DNA of 49,081 nucleotides from Alectoria sarmentosa (lineage: Eukaryota; Ascomycota; Lecanoromycetes; Lecanorales; Parmeliaceae), in assembly GCA_009733775.1 (NCBI GenBank), contig WOGZ01000241.1, positions 3,130 through 52,210 of the forward strand, in the 5' to 3' direction. Below the pieces are notes generated by a model. It did not search any database. It had not been told where the DNA came from and saw nothing but the letters and a program-made list of their open reading frames with translations. This document shows positions 46,452 through 49,081 of this stretch, piece after piece. The position numbers and the translations under genes were made by a program. Every line of letters starts with the position of its first letter. The first letter of the stretch is position 1.

Positions 46452-47530
46452 ATGGCTGCATCGGAATCAAAGTCTTTGGCGAAGCCTATAGACTCAATGA
46501 CATTTCCAAACGTAAGATACCTCATGTCCCGACTCAGCAGAGGCATCTCATCTGACTCTTGACTAGGATACCATTCCTCTAGGAGGTCACGGCTTGGAAG
46601 AGACCGCATTGGGCTTCTTGGACCTGCCAACAGGTCGGTCCATCCAGCGAGCAGCCCATCAAGTGACGGTCTGACTGATGGAATTTAGAAATCCGGTTGG
46701 AGATCTACGGCTACCTCCTTTTGGCCTCTGCAACCTTTGTTTCTGAAGCCAGCAAGACAACGTCCGGTGACCGAGATCTGGCTCTGTCCATTGAGGTCGT
46801 GATAGACTTGTATTCCTCCAAACCTGGTGCTGTACGTTTAGCCCATAATCTTTCGGAGGCTCTTCCCTGGCGTTGCTACCCCGCCATCATTTCCACCTGC
46901 GGAGCCATCTATGAAGAAGCAACAGAAGTACTTTACGGCAAGAACGTCTTCCAGTTCCGGCTACCTGAAAACGGATCATGGGACTGCAGCATCCTCGAAC
47001 AGTGCGAAAACATCTTCAAATACAACGGCAAGGAGTGGTGGGATTTCGGTCCTTGCCTGCTAACAGAGTTCCCGCTCGCCAGTTTCTTGAACAGAATCGG
47101 GCCCCGCAACGCTGCGAGCTTGAAAGCCATTGAGCTGGTTACCAGCTACTGTGACTTTGGCAACTATCGATTCCGACTGGCGGCACGCCTGCTCGCATAT
47201 GGTGTGCCAGGACTGAAATTCATTAGGGTATTCATTGACGACATGGGAATTTGCAAAATGGAGCCCTTGAACCTCACAGGCGGTAATGTCTCCTGCAACG
47301 GGATAAATATGATTCGTGCCAAACAGAAACAACAGCTCCAAAGCCTCTGCCGCAGATTGATAGAACTTGTCCGCGGATGTCCATTACTCGAAGATTTCTA
47401 CTATAAAAGCGATAGTTATTACCTCGTCTCGAACCTCAAGGCCAAACCCAAGTATCTGGGGGAGATTTCTCAGATGTTGAAAGAACGCAAGGAGAAGAAG
47501 GTCCCTCGCTGGGAAAGGACTCAAGATTAA
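46452..47530 (+). CDS. 2EXR/F-box-like paralogue, one base out of phase at its splice junction
   Basis: Exon 1 would be 46452-46511 (ATGGCTGC in a strong context; ending SMTFPN) and exon 2 46689-47530. The intron has donor GTAAGA and acceptor TTTAG. The exon 2 frame reads EIRLEIYGYLLLAS, CGAIYEEATEVLYGKNVFQF and NRIGPRNAASLKAIELVTSY, clearly related to the gene at 44418. Joining the exons leaves 902 bases, one short of a whole frame: exon 1 ends in phase 0, while exon 2 needs a phase-1 donor as in the paralogue. No other donor in exon 1 has that phase, and exon 2 has no early ATG. Either one G was lost at the junction (a recent pseudogene), an unseen exon exists, or there is a base error. The coding part is otherwise intact to the stop. 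Confidence 0.6.
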
Positions 47531-47932
47531 GAAGATGCTGACTTTAGGAAGATAAGAGGATGGGGAAGGCGGTCCGATCTCGGTACTAGGCGAAGAACGG
47601 GCTATGCAGTTAGGAACTTCGTGACAGAAAGCAGATTTGAAAGCAGCAAACACGAAGCTATCCATAAAAAGGAAACCAAATTCCATAGCCCCCAAAGCCA
47701 TCCTTCCATGCTTTCCCAAAACCTTCACCGTTTCACCACATGAAGGTAGTATGAATTTTGACATTCAACGTGGAGCGGGTCGACAACCTCGGATTGAGGA
47801 GTCTCGACGACCTATCACCGCCAACCTATTCGAGGTTTCCATTCCTCGTCTACACTGAAACTGATCCAACACACACAAGAGACCCCGCTAAGAGCCCAAA
47901 ACCCTCTCAAAGAAGCATCCCCTCTGGCGCTT

Positions 47933-47949
47933 CCCCCCCCCCCCCCCCC
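47933..47949. repeat. C17 homopolymer tract
   Basis: Seventeen C on the plus strand, followed by AAGGGGGCC. Same length as the tract at 12367. Confidence 0.95.
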
Positions 47950-48440
47950 AAGGGGGCCTTTACAAGCGTACCCTCTCACAAAAATCGACCTTCATCCCTC
48001 TTACTCCGTGCAATCCACGACCCAACAACCACCCCTCACCGTCCTCTAGCACCCCCCTTCGCCACCCTCCAACGCCCCGCACAACACCTACCAAACTCAG
48101 CCAGACTCAGCCACCCTCAGCACCAAACAGAACGAAGAACAAGCTCACTCCAATCCCACCACCTCCATCCCGTAACCCCACCCTTCCCCATCATCTCAGC
48201 AGTACAAAACCGCAACAGCATCAGCACTTCCCACCCCTCCCTCTTCCCTTCCCCTGCACTTAGTAAACCAATCCATAAGCACCAAGCTGACGTGATTTGA
48301 CAACAAAGTTGCAATTAGGCAAGTTCTATAAATCTCCAATTACCTAGCGACCAACAGCCGAAGAGGCGAAGCAGCTCCGCCTCGGGCGGCTGAACGTGAA
48401 AGCTTAAGTAAGTAGCTGGAAGTAATCAAAGGCAGAGGCA

Positions 48441-48462
48441 GGGGTAGGGGCAGGGGCAGGGG
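48441..48462 (+). other. G-quadruplex-type sequence
   Basis: Four GGGG runs are separated by two-base TA or CA loops, about 260 bases before the Gln-rich gene. The spacing is ideal for a G-quadruplex. Effect on transcription is unknown. Confidence 0.75.
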
Positions 48463-48643
48463 TAAGGATACATAGCTAGAGATATAAAGAGCGGGGCGTG
48501 GTTGCCGCGATGGAGATCCATTCATCTACAGTATAAAAGATCAAAAGTCCCTCCAATCATCTACCATATACCATCTCTTCATTCATCGATATCAAACAAC
48601 TACACACCCAAACCTAAAAATCTTTATTCCATCCCCCCCCCCC

Positions 48644-48695
48644 TTTCCTACTTTCCCTTTCCCTTTCCCTTTCCCTTTCCCTTCCCCTTCTCCAC
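48644..48695. repeat. CCCTTT polypyrimidine tract
   Basis: Tandem TTTCCC units in the predicted 5' leader of the Gln-rich gene, following a C11 run at 48633-48643. Polypyrimidine tracts near start sites are common in filamentous fungi. Confidence 0.85.
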
Positions 48696-48722
48696 TCCAG
48701 TACCAACTCGAAAGAAAAAAAA

Positions 48723-48947
48723 ATGTCAAACTCCTGGACCCAGCAGTCTCAATACGACGGCGGCTACCAACAAGGCCAGCCTGAGCATCAAGGCTACGGC
48801 CGGGAAAGGTATGGTCAGCAGCAGCAGCAGGGGTACAACCAGCAGCAGCAAAATCACGACCAACAACTCGCCCCCTACGGCCAAAACCCCCAGCAGCACC
48901 AGCAGCAGCACCAGCAGCAAGCCTACGACCAAGAACGCCAGCGATAG
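48723..48947 (+). CDS. Gln/Tyr/Gly-rich low-complexity protein, cut by an in-frame TAG
   Basis: The ATG at 48723 follows a run of A. The protein begins MSNSWTQQSQYDGGYQQGQ and is 74 residues to a TAG at 48945-48947. Beyond this TAG the same frame continues for 18 more codons of the same composition (QQYGQQQHHGQQQQ) to a TAA at 48999-49001. The TAG sits exactly where a CAG would be expected in a CAG/CAA-rich tract, so it is probably a single C-to-T change or read-through. Such Gln/Tyr/Gly proteins are disordered and prion-like. They occur in many ascomycetes as small proteins of unknown role. The strong promoter features upstream support real expression. Confidence 0.6.
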   Translation: MSNSWTQQSQYDGGYQQGQPEHQGYGRERYGQQQQQGYNQQQQNHDQQLAPYGQNPQQHQQQHQQQAYDQERQR

Positions 48948-49081
48948 CAGCAACAGCAGCAGCAATATGGCCAGCAGCAACATCACGGCCAGCAGCAACA
49001 GTAAACCCCCCCCCTTCCTTTCCCCCCCAACCAGCCCCAAACCCAACTCAATTCCATCCACCCCCTCTCCCAACAATCCCA
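48948..49081. other. Tail of the Gln-rich frame and window edge
   Basis: 48948-49001 continues the Gln-rich frame beyond its TAG. The remaining C-rich sequence runs to the edge of the window. Confidence 0.5.

Larger units (their letters stand above)
47531..48722. promoter_or_regulatory. Spacer and promoter of the Gln-rich gene
   Basis: Left part: a C17 tract (47933-47949) inside a C-rich strand whose 180-codon frame (47758-48300) I reject. Right part: four G4 runs at 48441-48462, TATAAAA at 48532-48538, a C11 run (48633-48643) and a CCCTTT pyrimidine tract (48644-48695) just before the ATG at 48723. A TATA box followed by a CT-rich leader is typical of strongly expressed fungal genes. Confidence 0.6.

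Noticed and set aside
47758..48300. 180-codon plus-strand frame rich in Pro, Ser and His
   Set aside because: The length comes from C-rich composition around a C17 tract. No start context, domain or splice pattern supports it.

Overview
This window looks like nuclear DNA of a filamentous ascomycete (Pezizomycotina; Dothideomycetes is my best guess). The protein genes are split by short 45-90 nt introns with GTRNGT-type donors and CTGAC/CTAAT-like branch points. The gene content (ascomycete laccase with a C-terminal DSGL, DHA1 drug:H+ antiporter, 2EXR/F-box-like family, NACHT-type NLR relic) is typical of that group. I see no rRNA, tRNA, CRISPR array or bacterial feature.

Layout. 1-16 kb is an ordinary gene-bearing arm: a secreted gamma-glutamyltranspeptidase (523-2530, -), a low-complexity hypothetical gene (3728-4375, +), a divergent pyrroline-5-carboxylate reductase (4656-5753, -), a small putative secreted protein (6527-6964, +), a shattered NLR/STAND pseudogene (8784-10520, +), a secreted protein made of two tandem copies of one Cys-containing unit (10642-11619, -), and a laccase (13979-15948, -). 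Between these lie microsatellites and a C17 tract.

16-37.6 kb is a gene-poor block with no intact gene that I can support. Long stretches, mostly on the minus strand, still read as coherent protein broken by stops and frameshifts. Two relics (about 24.0-25.9 kb and 32.1-33.1 kb) end in a related acidic tail, suggesting decayed copies of one repeat family. Cys-to-Tyr replacements inside a CxxCxRG-type module fit RIP-like C-to-T/G-to-A decay, but I did not compute a RIP index.

37.6-49 kb is gene-bearing again: a conserved hypothetical gene (37928-38488, +), an MFS transporter (39183-41176, +) with a perfect 5 x 7 bp TGAC array about 350 bp upstream, two related 2EXR/F-box-like genes (44418-45307 and 46452-47530, +), of which the second appears one base out of phase at its splice junction, and a Gln-rich short gene (48723-48947, +) cut by an in-frame TAG.

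The laccase, transpeptidase and secreted proteins act outside the cell or in the secretory route, and the MFS protein in the plasma membrane. They do not form an obvious biosynthetic cluster. The most useful points for a reader are three gene-model corrections (reductase start, first 2EXR intron, transpeptidase introns), the NLR pseudogene, the TGAC array, the repeats flanking the 2EXR pair, and the decayed 16-37 kb block.
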